From: DAOUEG01 sp964589285
Lineage (GTDB): Bacteria > Chloroflexota > Dehalococcoidia > Dehalococcoidales > RBG-16-60-22
NCBI GenBank assembly: GCA_964589285.1
Contig: CAZPSP010000029.1
Location: forward strand, 1-20,378
Length of the DNA stretch: 20,378 nt
Direction of reading: 5' to 3'
Below the pieces are notes generated by a model. That model saw only the letters and a list, made by a program, of their open reading frames with translations, had not been told where the DNA came from and did not search any database. Below are positions 1 through 7,239 of this stretch, one piece after another. The position numbers were made by a program, and so were the translations under genes. Numbering within the stretch: the stretch's first letter is position 1; each line of letters starts with the position of its first letter.

Positions 1-1
1 G

Positions 2-355
2 ACGCTGTACGGCAGCGACGTGCTGTTCAACGAGGCGCACCCGTTTACCTGCGAGATCACTGCGGAAGAGCGCCGGCAGTGGTACAAGGACATCGAGAAA
101 CTGGAAAAGATGGGCGCCGAAGTCGTCATCCCAGGCCACCAGAAACCGGGTATGCCCTTTAACAACTCTTCTTTTACTTACACCAAAGAGTATCTCGCCG
201 CCACGGAAGAAGAACTAAAGAACACCAGCGATACCGCGACGTTCTTTTACAACATGGCCATGCGGTACCAGGGTTCCATTTTGAACTTCCTCAGCAATGA
301 AATGAATGCCGCCGTCTTCAAGGGCGGGCGAGACTGGAACTGGCGGGACGAGTAG
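2..355 (+). CDS. MBL-fold metallo-hydrolase, C-terminal part (5' truncated)
   Basis: An open frame runs in from the left window edge (first codon at 2) and ends at TAG 353-355, so the start lies outside the window. The visible 117 residues contain VVIPGHQKPG. A GH pair after a hydrophobic strand is the usual last zinc-ligand histidine of metallo-beta-lactamase-fold hydrolases. The segment before it (ITAEERRQWYKDIEKLEKMGAE) fits the helix that precedes this strand in that fold. After the motif come a helical stretch and a polar C-terminus ending near RDWNWRDE. The zinc-binding HxHxDH motif would lie upstream and cannot be checked. Substrate cannot be inferred, and the fold includes hydrolases, oxidoreductase-like proteins and nucleases. 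The family call is fairly secure; whether it belongs to the sugar module that follows 118 bases later is unknown. Confidence 0.72.
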   Translation, partial: TLYGSDVLFNEAHPFTCEITAEERRQWYKDIEKLEKMGAEVVIPGHQKPGMPFNNSSFTYTKEYLAATEEELKNTSDTATFFYNMAMRYQGSILNFLSNEMNAAVFKGGRDWNWRDE

Positions 356-473
356 CTCACCGCAACGATAAGTTTCACGTATTGAACGGAGCCGGGTGAT
401 CATCGCCCGCGGTATTGTGCCGACAGCGATGCCGGCTGCCGTATCCCAATTGGTTCGGGAGAAAGGACGAGTT

Positions 474-2768
474 GTGGACAAATACCGTGACAGGACAGCT
501 TCCATCGAAGAGCGAGTCAATGACCTCCTCACCCGCATGACGCTGGATGAGAAGATTGCCCAGCTCAGCAGTATCTACGCTCCCCCGGTGATGGAAGGCG
601 GGCATTTCTCGGCCAGCCGGGCGGCCGAAATCATGCCGGACGGTATCGGGCAGATCAGCGCCATAGGCAGGTCGTCCGACCTCGGACCGCGCGAATTGGC
701 CGGCTTCGCCAACGAAATCCAGCAATTCCTGGTAGAAAACACCCGGCTCGGCATTCCTGCGGCGGTTCACGAGGAATGTCTCAACGGCTTCCGCACCAAA
801 GGGGCGACCATCTTCCCGCAGAACATCGGGCTGGCGGGCACGTGGGACCCGGCGCTGATCAAGTCCATGACCGCCACCATCCGGCAGCAGATGCGCTCGA
901 CCGGTATCCACCAGGGACTGGCTCCAGTCCTGGACGTCGCGCGCGACCCCCGCTGGGGCCGGACCGAAGAGACGTTCGGGGAAGACCCGTTCCTCGTCGC
1001 CGCTATGGGCATCGCCTATGTTACCGGCCTCCAGGGAGACAACCCTGCGACCGGCATCGCCGCTACATTGAAGCACTTCTGCGGTCACGGTCTTTCCGAG
1101 GGCGGTCTGAACTGCGCTCCAGCCCATATCCCGCCGCGCCTGCTCCGGGACGTCTACCTCTATCCCTTCCGGCGGGCCATCCGGGAAGCCGGGGCGATGT
1201 CCGTCATGAACGCCTATCATGAACTCGACGGCGTCCCCTGCTGCGGGTCGAAGGAACTTATGACCGATATCCTCCGCGATGAACTCGGCTTCGACGGCCT
1301 TGTCGTTTCGGACTACTACGCCATCGGCCAGCTCATTACCGTCCACCACATTTGCGAGGACACCGGCGAAGCGGCCGCCCTGGCGCTGGAAGCCGGCATC
1401 GACCTGGAACTGCCGAAGATCGACGCCTTCGCCGCGCCGCTCAAAGAACAGGTGCAGAAAGGCCGCGTATCCATGGCCCTCGTCGACCGCGCCGTCAACC
1501 GGGTCCTCACGTTCAAATTCAAACTCGGTATCTTCGATAATCCCTACGTCGAAACCGGGAGACCCATCGAGCTCGATGCCCCGGAGCAGCGCCGTCTTGC
1601 GCTGGAAGCCGCCCGCAAGTCCATGATTTTACTGAAGAACGAGAACAACGTCCTGCCGCTGAAAAAGGACATCGGCTCTATCGCCGTTATCGGTCCCAAC
1701 GCGGACAGCCTCCGGAACCTGCTGGGCGACTACACCTATCCCGCCGGGGCCGGCTACGAGATATCGAACAACCCGGTAACCGGCAAACCGGAAGCGGTCT
1801 ACAAAGACCGTGATATGGCGGCCGGGATCATATCGGAACCGCCTATTGTCAGCATTCTTGCCGGCATCAGCAAAGCCGCTCCCGCCGGTGTGAAAATAAC
1901 ATACGCGAAAGGCTGCGAAATGAACAGCCAATCACGAGAAGGATTCGCAGAAGCCGTCAAGGCTGCCAAGGAAGCGGACGTGGTCGTGATGGTCATGGGC
2001 GGCAGCTCCGGCATGATACCCGAATTCACCAGTGGAGAGATGCGGGACAGTTGCAGGCTCGGCTTCCCCGGCGTCCAGGAAGACCTGGTGAAAGCCGTGG
2101 CTGAAACCGGCACGCCGGTCGTCCTCGTCATCGCGGACGGACGGCCGAAGGCCCTCGGCTGGATGGCGGACGAACTCGATGCCATCCTCGAAGCCTGGCT
2201 ACCCGGCGAGGAAGGCGGCACGGCCGTGGCGGACGTCCTTTTCGGTCATTACAACCCCGGCGGTAAATTGCCGATATCGTTCCCGGCCCACGCCGGCCAG
2301 GTACCCGCCTATTACGGGCACAAGCCGTCCGGCCAGCGGTCATCCCTCTGGGGAGACTACTACGACGGCCCGGTCAAACCGCGCTTCGAATTCGGGTTCG
2401 GCCTCAGCTATACCAACTTCAAGCTGAGCGACCTGCAGATAGCCCCGGAAAAGGCCCCGGCGGACGGCAAAATCAAGGTGACATGTAAGGTAACCAATAC
2501 CGGCCCCGTCGCCGGTGACGAGGTCGTCCAGCTTTACATCCATGACGTCGTCGCCAGCCTGACCCGCCCGGTCAAGGAACTCAAGGGGTTCGAGCGGGTC
2601 CGCCTCGAGCCCGGCGAGGCCCGGACGGTAGACTTCCGTCTTCCCGCCGCGGAACTGGCTTTCACCGGCAGAGACATGAAATCCATCGTTGAACCGGGCG
2701 TGTTCAAGGTAATGGTAGGAAATTCATCGGAACAAATAGCTCTCGAAGGTGAATTCGAGATAATTTAG
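474..2768 (+). CDS. Glycoside hydrolase family 3 (beta-glucosidase / beta-xylosidase type)
   Basis: A retaining glycosidase of 764 residues that would remove a terminal sugar from beta-linked oligosaccharides or glycosides. The N-terminus (SIEERVNDLLTRMTLDEKIAQL) is the classic GH3 opening. KHFCGHG (from residue 200) is the substrate-binding KHF motif. VVSDYYAI holds the likely nucleophile Asp280. The second domain begins near KSMILLKNENNVLPL, and SGEMRD (Glu522) sits where the acid/base residue is found in many GH3 enzymes. A fibronectin-III-like domain closes the protein (roughly 650-760). No signal peptide is seen, so it is probably cytoplasmic and acts on imported oligosaccharides. The frame is open upstream to a GTG at 396, but I choose GTG 474: it has a GGAGAAAGGA ribosome site 4-15 bases ahead and gives the family-typical N-terminus. 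It is first in an operon with a polyol dehydrogenase and a xylulokinase, which favours a xylosidase or pentosidase. Glucosidase remains possible. No convincing promoter was found in 356-473. Confidence 0.93.
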   Translation: MDKYRDRTASIEERVNDLLTRMTLDEKIAQLSSIYAPPVMEGGHFSASRAAEIMPDGIGQISAIGRSSDLGPRELAGFANEIQQFLVENTRLGIPAAVHEECLNGFRTKGATIFPQNIGLAGTWDPALIKSMTATIRQQMRSTGIHQGLAPVLDVARDPRWGRTEETFGEDPFLVAAMGIAYVTGLQGDNPATGIAATLKHFCGHGLSEGGLNCAPAHIPPRLLRDVYLYPFRRAIREAGAMSVMNAYHELDGVPCCGSKELMTDILRDELGFDGLVVSDYYAIGQLITVHHICEDTGEAAALALEAGIDLELPKIDAFAAPLKEQVQKGRVSMALVDRAVNRVLTFKFKLGIFDNPYVETGRPIELDAPEQRRLALEAARKSMILLKNENNVLPLKKDIGSIAVIGPNADSLRNLLGDYTYPAGAGYEISNNPVTGKPEAVYKDRDMAAGIISEPPIVSILAGISKAAPAGVKITYAKGCEMNSQSREGFAEAVKAAKEADVVVMVMGGSSGMIPEFTSGEMRDSCRLGFPGVQEDLVKAVAETGTPVVLVIADGRPKALGWMADELDAILEAWLPGEEGGTAVADVLFGHYNPGGKLPISFPAHAGQVPAYYGHKPSGQRSSLWGDYYDGPVKPRFEFGFGLSYTNFKLSDLQIAPEKAPADGKIKVTCKVTNTGPVAGDEVVQLYIHDVVASLTRPVKELKGFERVRLEPGEARTVDFRLPAAELAFTGRDMKSIVEPGVFKVMVGNSSEQIALEGEFEII

Positions 2769-2790
2769 TACTTAGTCGCTTAAGTATGAT

Positions 2791-2852
2791 GCCGCTCGCC
2801 CTGAGCTTGTCGAAGGGCGAACCGATGGTTCGACAGGCTCACCATGAGCGGC
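2791..2852. repeat. Interspersed palindromic (REP-like) element, two-armed copy
   Basis: This lies between the GH3 and dehydrogenase genes. An outer stem pairs GCCGCTC (2791-2797) with GAGCGGC (2846-2852). Inside it are two arms. The first pairs GCCCT (2798-2802) with AGGGC (2814-2818). The second pairs ATGGT (2825-2829) with ACCAT (2841-2845). Both arms have 11-base loops, GAGCTTGTCGA and TCGACAGGCTC, which are reverse complements of each other with one mismatch. The loop sequence recurs in the copy at 7196-7228. I recall similar elements as common intergenic repeats in several bacterial genomes, including Dehalococcoidia. As RNA it could fold between the first and second cistrons and affect message stability, but that is inference. 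Confidence 0.85.
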
Positions 2853-2885
2853 GTTATTGCTAAATATTAGACTGGAGGCATATCA

Positions 2886-3914
2886 ATGAAAGCGCTTGTT
2901 CTGCATAAAGCCAATAAACTCTCCATCGACGATATCGATATCGACGAACCACTCGGACCGGATGACGTCCGCATCGCCATGCACACCGTGGGCATCTGCG
3001 GCAGCGATGTACACTATTATCAATACGGGAAGATAGGCAACTTCATCGTCAATGAGCCGATGGTGCTCGGGCACGAAGCTTCCGGTACCGTGATCGAAAT
3101 CGGAAAAAACGTCCACAACCTGAAATCCGGCGACCGCGTCTGCATGGAACCGGGCATCCCGGACCTGAAAAGCCGGGCGGTGCTGGAGGGCATATACAAC
3201 CTCGACCCCGCCGTCCGCTTCTGGGCGACACCGCCCATCCACGGCTGCTTGCGCGAGACTGTGGTGCACCCGGCCATGTTCACCTTCAGACTGCCGGACA
3301 ACATGGGCTACGATGAGGGCGCCCTTATGGAACCGCTCTCCGTGGGCATGCAGGCGGCGACGAAAGCCCGCATCAAGCCGGGAGACGCCGCCCTTGTCAT
3401 GGGCTGCGGCACCATCGGCCTGGTTACCGCACTCGCAGCGCGGGCCGGCGGCTGCGGGACAGTGATCATCTCGGATGTCATCGATGAAAAGCTGGCCGTG
3501 GCGCAAAAGTTCGGCCTGATACCCGTCAACATCAAGAAGGAAAACCTTGCGGAAAAGGTCAGGGAATTGACCGGCGGCTGGGGCGCGAACATTATCTTCG
3601 AGGCCAGCGGCAGCGCCGCTGCAATAAAGAACATCTTCGACCCTCTGTGTCCCGGCGGGGCAGTGGTCTTCATCGGTATGCCGGTGGAGCCGGTGCCGGT
3701 GGACATCGTGGCCGCCCAGGCCAAGGAAGCCCGCATGGAAAGCGTCTTCCGGTATGCTCACCAGTACCCGCGAGCTATCGCCCTGGTAGCCTCCGGCCAG
3801 CTCGACATCAAGCCGCTGGTCACCGACCGCTATAAGTTCAAGGACAGCATCGAAGCCTTCGACTACGCCGCCAACCCGCGCCCGTCGAGCGTGAAAACGG
3901 TCATCGAGTTTTAA
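2886..3914 (+). CDS. Zinc-dependent polyol dehydrogenase (xylitol / L-iditol dehydrogenase type, MDR family)
   Basis: A 342-residue medium-chain dehydrogenase that probably oxidises a polyol such as xylitol or sorbitol to a ketose with NAD+. Catalytic zinc ligands are visible: Cys38 in GICGSDVH, His63-Glu64 in GHEASG, and Glu149 in LMEPLSV. The Rossmann motif is GCGTIG (173-178), and the next strand ends in an Asp (IISD), which suggests NAD rather than NADP. The lobe that normally carries four structural-zinc cysteines reads IPDLKSRAVLEGIYNLDP and has none of them. I recall the same pattern in a known subgroup of bacterial xylitol dehydrogenases (PAVRFWATPPIHGCLR following). The start ATG has TGGAGG at 2873-2878. 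Only three bases separate its stop from the kinase start, so the product is probably the kinase substrate (D-xylulose or a similar ketose). The dehydrogenase family is secure; the exact polyol is inferred. Confidence 0.9.
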   Translation: MKALVLHKANKLSIDDIDIDEPLGPDDVRIAMHTVGICGSDVHYYQYGKIGNFIVNEPMVLGHEASGTVIEIGKNVHNLKSGDRVCMEPGIPDLKSRAVLEGIYNLDPAVRFWATPPIHGCLRETVVHPAMFTFRLPDNMGYDEGALMEPLSVGMQAATKARIKPGDAALVMGCGTIGLVTALAARAGGCGTVIISDVIDEKLAVAQKFGLIPVNIKKENLAEKVRELTGGWGANIIFEASGSAAAIKNIFDPLCPGGAVVFIGMPVEPVPVDIVAAQAKEARMESVFRYAHQYPRAIALVASGQLDIKPLVTDRYKFKDSIEAFDYAANPRPSSVKTVIEF

Positions 3915-3917
3915 TCC

Positions 3918-5540
3918 ATGAGCACGAGACGGCTTTCCCTCGGCCTCGACCTCAGCACGCAGAGCCTCTCCGCGTCGGTGCTGGACATCGACCGCCGTGA
4001 AGCTGTTAATAGTCATTCCCTTAATTACCTGAAAGACCCGAGGCTGAGCGGGTACGGCATCGGGCCGGACTATATCCTCCCGCCGCGGGAAGAAGGCGAG
4101 GCCGACCAGCCCCCTGCCCTGTTCCTGGCCGCCCTCGATGCCATGTTCGACGACCTGCGCAAGGACATCGACCTGGCAGACGTCGCGGTTATCAACGTCT
4201 CCGGCCAGCAGCACGGCCATGTGTACCTCAACCACCGGGCTCCTTCCCTGTTCGCGGGACTGAACAACGAGACAGCATCCGATGCCGGTCTGGCGGTTCT
4301 CCTCGGTGACGCTTTTGCTTACGACCGCGCCCCTATCTGGATGACATCGAGCACCGGTAAAGAAGCCGCTTTCATCCGGGAGCACGTCGGCGGCAAGGAA
4401 AGACTGATTTCATTGACCGGCTCGGACGCCCAGTTGCGATTTACCGGCATCGTCATCAGGCACGTGGCGCAACGGTTCCCGGATGTCTACCGGAACACCG
4501 CCGTCATCCAGCTTCTCGGAAATCTCATCCCGGCCGTCCTGACCGGCGACGCCCGCGTTCCGGCCGACTTCGGCAACGGCTGCGGCATGTCCCTGATGCA
4601 TTATGTAAACAAAGACTGGGACCCGGACTGCTTGAAGGCGGTTGCGGACGGATTGCCGGGCGGCACGGAACTACTACGAAGCAAACTCCCGGACATCGCC
4701 GCGCCTGATGCGGTGGTCGGGACGGTATGCCGCTACTTTACGGACAGGTACGGCTTCAGCCCGGGATGCCTCGTGGCCGCTGGCTCCGGCGATAACCCTC
4801 AGTCGAAAGTGCTCATCTCCGGCGACCTCCTCAGCCTTGGCACGAGCTTCGTCAACATGGTCACCACGGACGGCAAGACCGTGGACACGACCGGCGCGGC
4901 TTCCGCCATGTATGACGGCGTCGGGAGGCCGTTCATGTTCGGCTGCCGCACCAACGGCGCTCTCGTGTGGGACCAGGTACGGGCGCTGCACGGCCTGTCC
5001 CGCGAGGACTACGCCCCCGCCGAACAGGCATTAGCGGCAACGCCTCTGGGGAAATACCTGGTCTTCTGGCAGCCGAGAACGGAATCGTTCCCCGCCTCCG
5101 GCAGCTTCGATCTCTGGAGAGAAAACGACACGCCGCCCGGCCTCGGTCCGGACTACGCCGGCTGCATCGAGTCTTCCCTGGCCGCGGTCTACGTCCATTC
5201 CCGGCCCTTCGCCCCGGAGTCGGCAAGCCCACTCTACGTGACCGGCGGCGCCACCGGCAGCCAGGGCATCATGCGGCGCATCGCCGCTATCTGGCAAAGG
5301 CCCGTCATCTCCATGCAGACCAAGGGGGCGGCGCTGGGCGCCGCGGTCGCCGGGGTGTCAGCGTTATGTCAACATGAAGGCCGGGCGTTCGATATCGATG
5401 AGTTCACTTCAGGCCTGGTCTCCACCGGCCGGGAGGTCCGTCCCCTGCCGGGAGACATCGCCACTTTCCACGCTTCCGGCGGCTACCTTGAGCGGTTCGT
5501 CGCCGCTGAAGCAAAGCTTCTTCGTGCGAATCCCCTCTAG
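3918..5540 (+). CDS. FGGY carbohydrate kinase, xylulokinase-like
   Basis: A 540-residue sugar kinase expected to phosphorylate a ketose (most likely D-xylulose to xylulose 5-phosphate) with ATP. The N-terminal GLDLSTQS carries the phosphate-binding Asp11. SGQQHG (95-100) matches the xylulokinase SGQxHG motif. GSGDN includes Asp292, aligned with the catalytic base of xylulokinases. The second FGGY signature is seen as VTGGATGSQGIMRRIAAIWQRPV followed by GAALGAAVAG. At 540 residues it is longer than the roughly 480-500 of typical bacterial xylulokinases; the extra length seems to include an N-terminal insert around residues 35-65. No strong ribosome site precedes the ATG, which lies three bases after the dehydrogenase stop, so translational coupling is likely. 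Its stop overlaps the stop of the convergent SDR gene. Ribulokinase-like or another ketose specificity cannot be excluded. Confidence 0.88.
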   Translation: MSTRRLSLGLDLSTQSLSASVLDIDRREAVNSHSLNYLKDPRLSGYGIGPDYILPPREEGEADQPPALFLAALDAMFDDLRKDIDLADVAVINVSGQQHGHVYLNHRAPSLFAGLNNETASDAGLAVLLGDAFAYDRAPIWMTSSTGKEAAFIREHVGGKERLISLTGSDAQLRFTGIVIRHVAQRFPDVYRNTAVIQLLGNLIPAVLTGDARVPADFGNGCGMSLMHYVNKDWDPDCLKAVADGLPGGTELLRSKLPDIAAPDAVVGTVCRYFTDRYGFSPGCLVAAGSGDNPQSKVLISGDLLSLGTSFVNMVTTDGKTVDTTGAASAMYDGVGRPFMFGCRTNGALVWDQVRALHGLSREDYAPAEQALAATPLGKYLVFWQPRTESFPASGSFDLWRENDTPPGLGPDYAGCIESSLAAVYVHSRPFAPESASPLYVTGGATGSQGIMRRIAAIWQRPVISMQTKGAALGAAVAGVSALCQHEGRAFDIDEFTSGLVSTGREVRPLPGDIATFHASGGYLERFVAAEAKLLRANPL

Positions 5541-6304
5541 CGCGCCGTATAACCCCCGTCGATGATCATATCATGCCCGGTCATGTAGCTGGAGGCGTCC
5601 GACGCCATGAACAGCACCGCGCCGCGCAGTTCTTCCGGCAGACCGAGCCGGGCCATCGGCGTCAGGTCCTGCCAGGCCGGGAACAGGTGGGACATGCCGG
5701 AAAGCACCATTTCCGTCTGGATGTAGCCGGGACTCAGGCTGTTGACCCGGATGCCGTAGGGCGCCCATTCCACCGCCAGGGACTTGGTCAGCATCACCAC
5801 ACCGGCCTTTGAGGTGTTGTAGATGCCCTGCTTCTGCGGCACATTGACCGCGCTGCCGGATATCGAGCCCATATTGATGATGCTGCCGGTTTTCTTCGGA
5901 ATCATGAGCCTGGCCGCCGCCTGGCAGCAGAGGAACACGCCCTTCATGTTGATGTCGATGATGCGCTGCCAGTCTTCCTCGGCCATATCCTCGGCCGGGA
6001 CCTGCATGGAGATGCCGGCATTGTTCAGGCAGATGTCCAGTTTCCCGAACGCCCTCGCCGTCTCCGCGAAGGCCGCTTCGACGTCTTCTTTCCGGGACAC
6101 GTCACCGGCCACGGCGATGCTTTTCACACCCATAGCTTTTATCTCTTTAGCGACTGGTTCTAGGTTTTCCCGGTGCAGGCCGAACAGCGCCACGTCGCAA
6201 CCGGCTTCCGCCAGCGCCAGCGCCAGGACCTTGCCGATGCCTCTGCCCGCCCCGGTGACCAAGGCCTTGCGCCCTCTGATATCGAAAATATCGTACACGC
6301 TCAT
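5537..6304 (-). CDS. SDR-family NAD(P)-dependent oxidoreductase
   Basis: A classical short-chain dehydrogenase of 255 residues, probably interconverting a sugar or polyol hydroxyl and a ketone. Motifs seen: TGAGRGIG (17-24) for cofactor binding, NNAG (94-97), Asn119, Ser149 and the YNTSK motif with Tyr162 and Lys166, and the PGYIQTEM segment after the active site. It lacks an acidic residue at the end of the second strand (ALFGLHRENL), so NADP use is possible. General resemblance is to gluconate 5-dehydrogenase / sugar SDRs, but SDR substrate cannot be read reliably. The start follows the epimerase stop with a single base between (TGA-G-ATG), with GAGGTGG upstream as a ribosome site inside the epimerase gene. 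It is last in the minus-strand operon, and its stop codon interlocks with that of the kinase. Confidence 0.9.
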   Translation of the reverse strand: MSVYDIFDIRGRKALVTGAGRGIGKVLALALAEAGCDVALFGLHRENLEPVAKEIKAMGVKSIAVAGDVSRKEDVEAAFAETARAFGKLDICLNNAGISMQVPAEDMAEEDWQRIIDINMKGVFLCCQAAARLMIPKKTGSIINMGSISGSAVNVPQKQGIYNTSKAGVVMLTKSLAVEWAPYGIRVNSLSPGYIQTEMVLSGMSHLFPAWQDLTPMARLGLPEELRGAVLFMASDASSYMTGHDMIIDGGYTAR

Positions 6305-6305
6305 C

Positions 6306-7163
6306 TCAGGCCACCTCGGCGGCGATTCTCTTCAGGTTGGCCAGCCCCTGCACGGCCAGTTCCTCGCCAGTGTCCGCGAACTTCCGCCAGATGGCGCAGA
6401 CCCGGTTCAATTCCTCGAAGCCGGGATCGAACGACTCGATCACACACGACCCCTCGTACCCAATGTCCTTGAGCGCCGTGAAAAATTCCTTCCACGGGAC
6501 CAGGCCGGTACCGGGGATACCGCGGTTGTTCTCACAGACATGCACGTAGGCCAGGTATTCTTTACCGCAGGTCATCACCGCCTGCCGGAAGCTCTGCTCC
6601 TCCCGTATCATGTGGAAGCAGTCCAGGTGAACCTTGACGTTGCCAGTTTTCATCTGCTTGCAGTACTTCACCGCGTCCTCGGCGATGTTGATGAAGTGGG
6701 TCTCGAACCGGTTGACCGGTTCCAGGCACAGCAGGAGGTCGCCCTGCTTTTTGGCGTACTCCGCCACTTCACCGAGGGACTCCTGCGACCACTTCCATTC
6801 CTCGTCCGTCCGGCATTTCCCGGAGAGGTAGCCCCAGCCGGCATAGATGACGCCGGCCAGTATCTTCGAGCCGATCTCCATGTTGATGTCCACGAGCATC
6901 TTCAAGGTATCTATGCCGTGACGCCGGACCGATTTCTCCGGCGAGATGAGATTACAGTCCGCCGGCAGCCCGATGCTCGTCACCGGCTCGATGCCAACCT
7001 CTTTCAGCTTTTTCTTGACCTCGGCCAGCGGGAACGTCTCCGGGTGGCCGATATTGATGTCCATCACCTCGAAGCCGAGTTCCCTGGCCTTCTCGATGAG
7101 CGGTACGTCCTTGGATAAAAAGTTTTCCGTCCAGATGAGTGAATCCACGCCGAACTTAAACAT
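6306..7163 (-). CDS. Sugar 3-epimerase of the D-tagatose / D-psicose (allulose) epimerase type, TIM barrel
   Basis: A 285-residue xylose-isomerase-like TIM-barrel protein expected to invert C3 of a free ketose. The metal-binding quartet of D-psicose 3-epimerases can be laid out: Glu148 in CLEPVNRFE, Asp181 in HLDCFHM, His208 in YVHVCENNRGIPG, and Glu243 in VIESF. The spacings are nearly the same as the Glu152/Asp185/His211/Glu246 set I recall for the Agrobacterium enzyme. Arg214 matches the conserved Arg after it. The frame stays open upstream to 7280 through a repeat, but ATG 7163 is chosen: AAAGGAAAT stands just ahead and MFKFGVDSLIW is a typical start. It sits between the isomerase-like gene and the SDR gene in one operon, consistent with rare-sugar interconversion. 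A general sugar-phosphate isomerase/epimerase role is the alternative. Confidence 0.87.
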   Translation of the reverse strand: MFKFGVDSLIWTENFLSKDVPLIEKARELGFEVMDINIGHPETFPLAEVKKKLKEVGIEPVTSIGLPADCNLISPEKSVRRHGIDTLKMLVDINMEIGSKILAGVIYAGWGYLSGKCRTDEEWKWSQESLGEVAEYAKKQGDLLLCLEPVNRFETHFINIAEDAVKYCKQMKTGNVKVHLDCFHMIREEQSFRQAVMTCGKEYLAYVHVCENNRGIPGTGLVPWKEFFTALKDIGYEGSCVIESFDPGFEELNRVCAIWRKFADTGEELAVQGLANLKRIAAEVA

Positions 7164-7195
7164 ACTTATTTCCTTTCTTACCGGGTTTTCCCGTA

Positions 7196-7228
7196 CCGCT
7201 CGCCCTTCGACAGGCTCAGGGTGAGCGG
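7196..7228. repeat. Interspersed palindromic (REP-like) element, one-armed copy
   Basis: This lies between the isomerase-like and epimerase genes. CCGCTC (7196-7201) pairs with GAGCGG (7223-7228), and CCCT (7203-7206) with AGGG (7218-7221), around the 11-base loop TCGACAGGCTC. The outer stem and loop match the copy at 2791-2852, while the inner stem differs from that copy's second arm by paired changes. It falls in the only long gap of the minus-strand operon (76 bases). Confidence 0.85.
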
Positions 7229-7239
7229 AATTACTTTCA

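Noticed and set aside
375..1349. A 324-codon minus-strand open frame opposite the GH3 gene
   Set aside because: It is a shadow of the conserved GH3 catalytic domain with no recognisable motif.
2883..4385. A 500-codon open frame on the minus strand across the dehydrogenase and kinase genes
   Set aside because: It is antisense to two clearly conserved genes, spans their junction, and its translation (rich in His, Asp, Gly, Val and Arg) looks like no known fold. Long antisense frames are common in GC-rich genes with G/C at third positions.
5823..7118. A 431-codon plus-strand open frame opposite the SDR and epimerase genes
   Set aside because: It runs across both genes in antisense, has no ribosome site or family motif, and the minus-strand proteins show full catalytic motifs.
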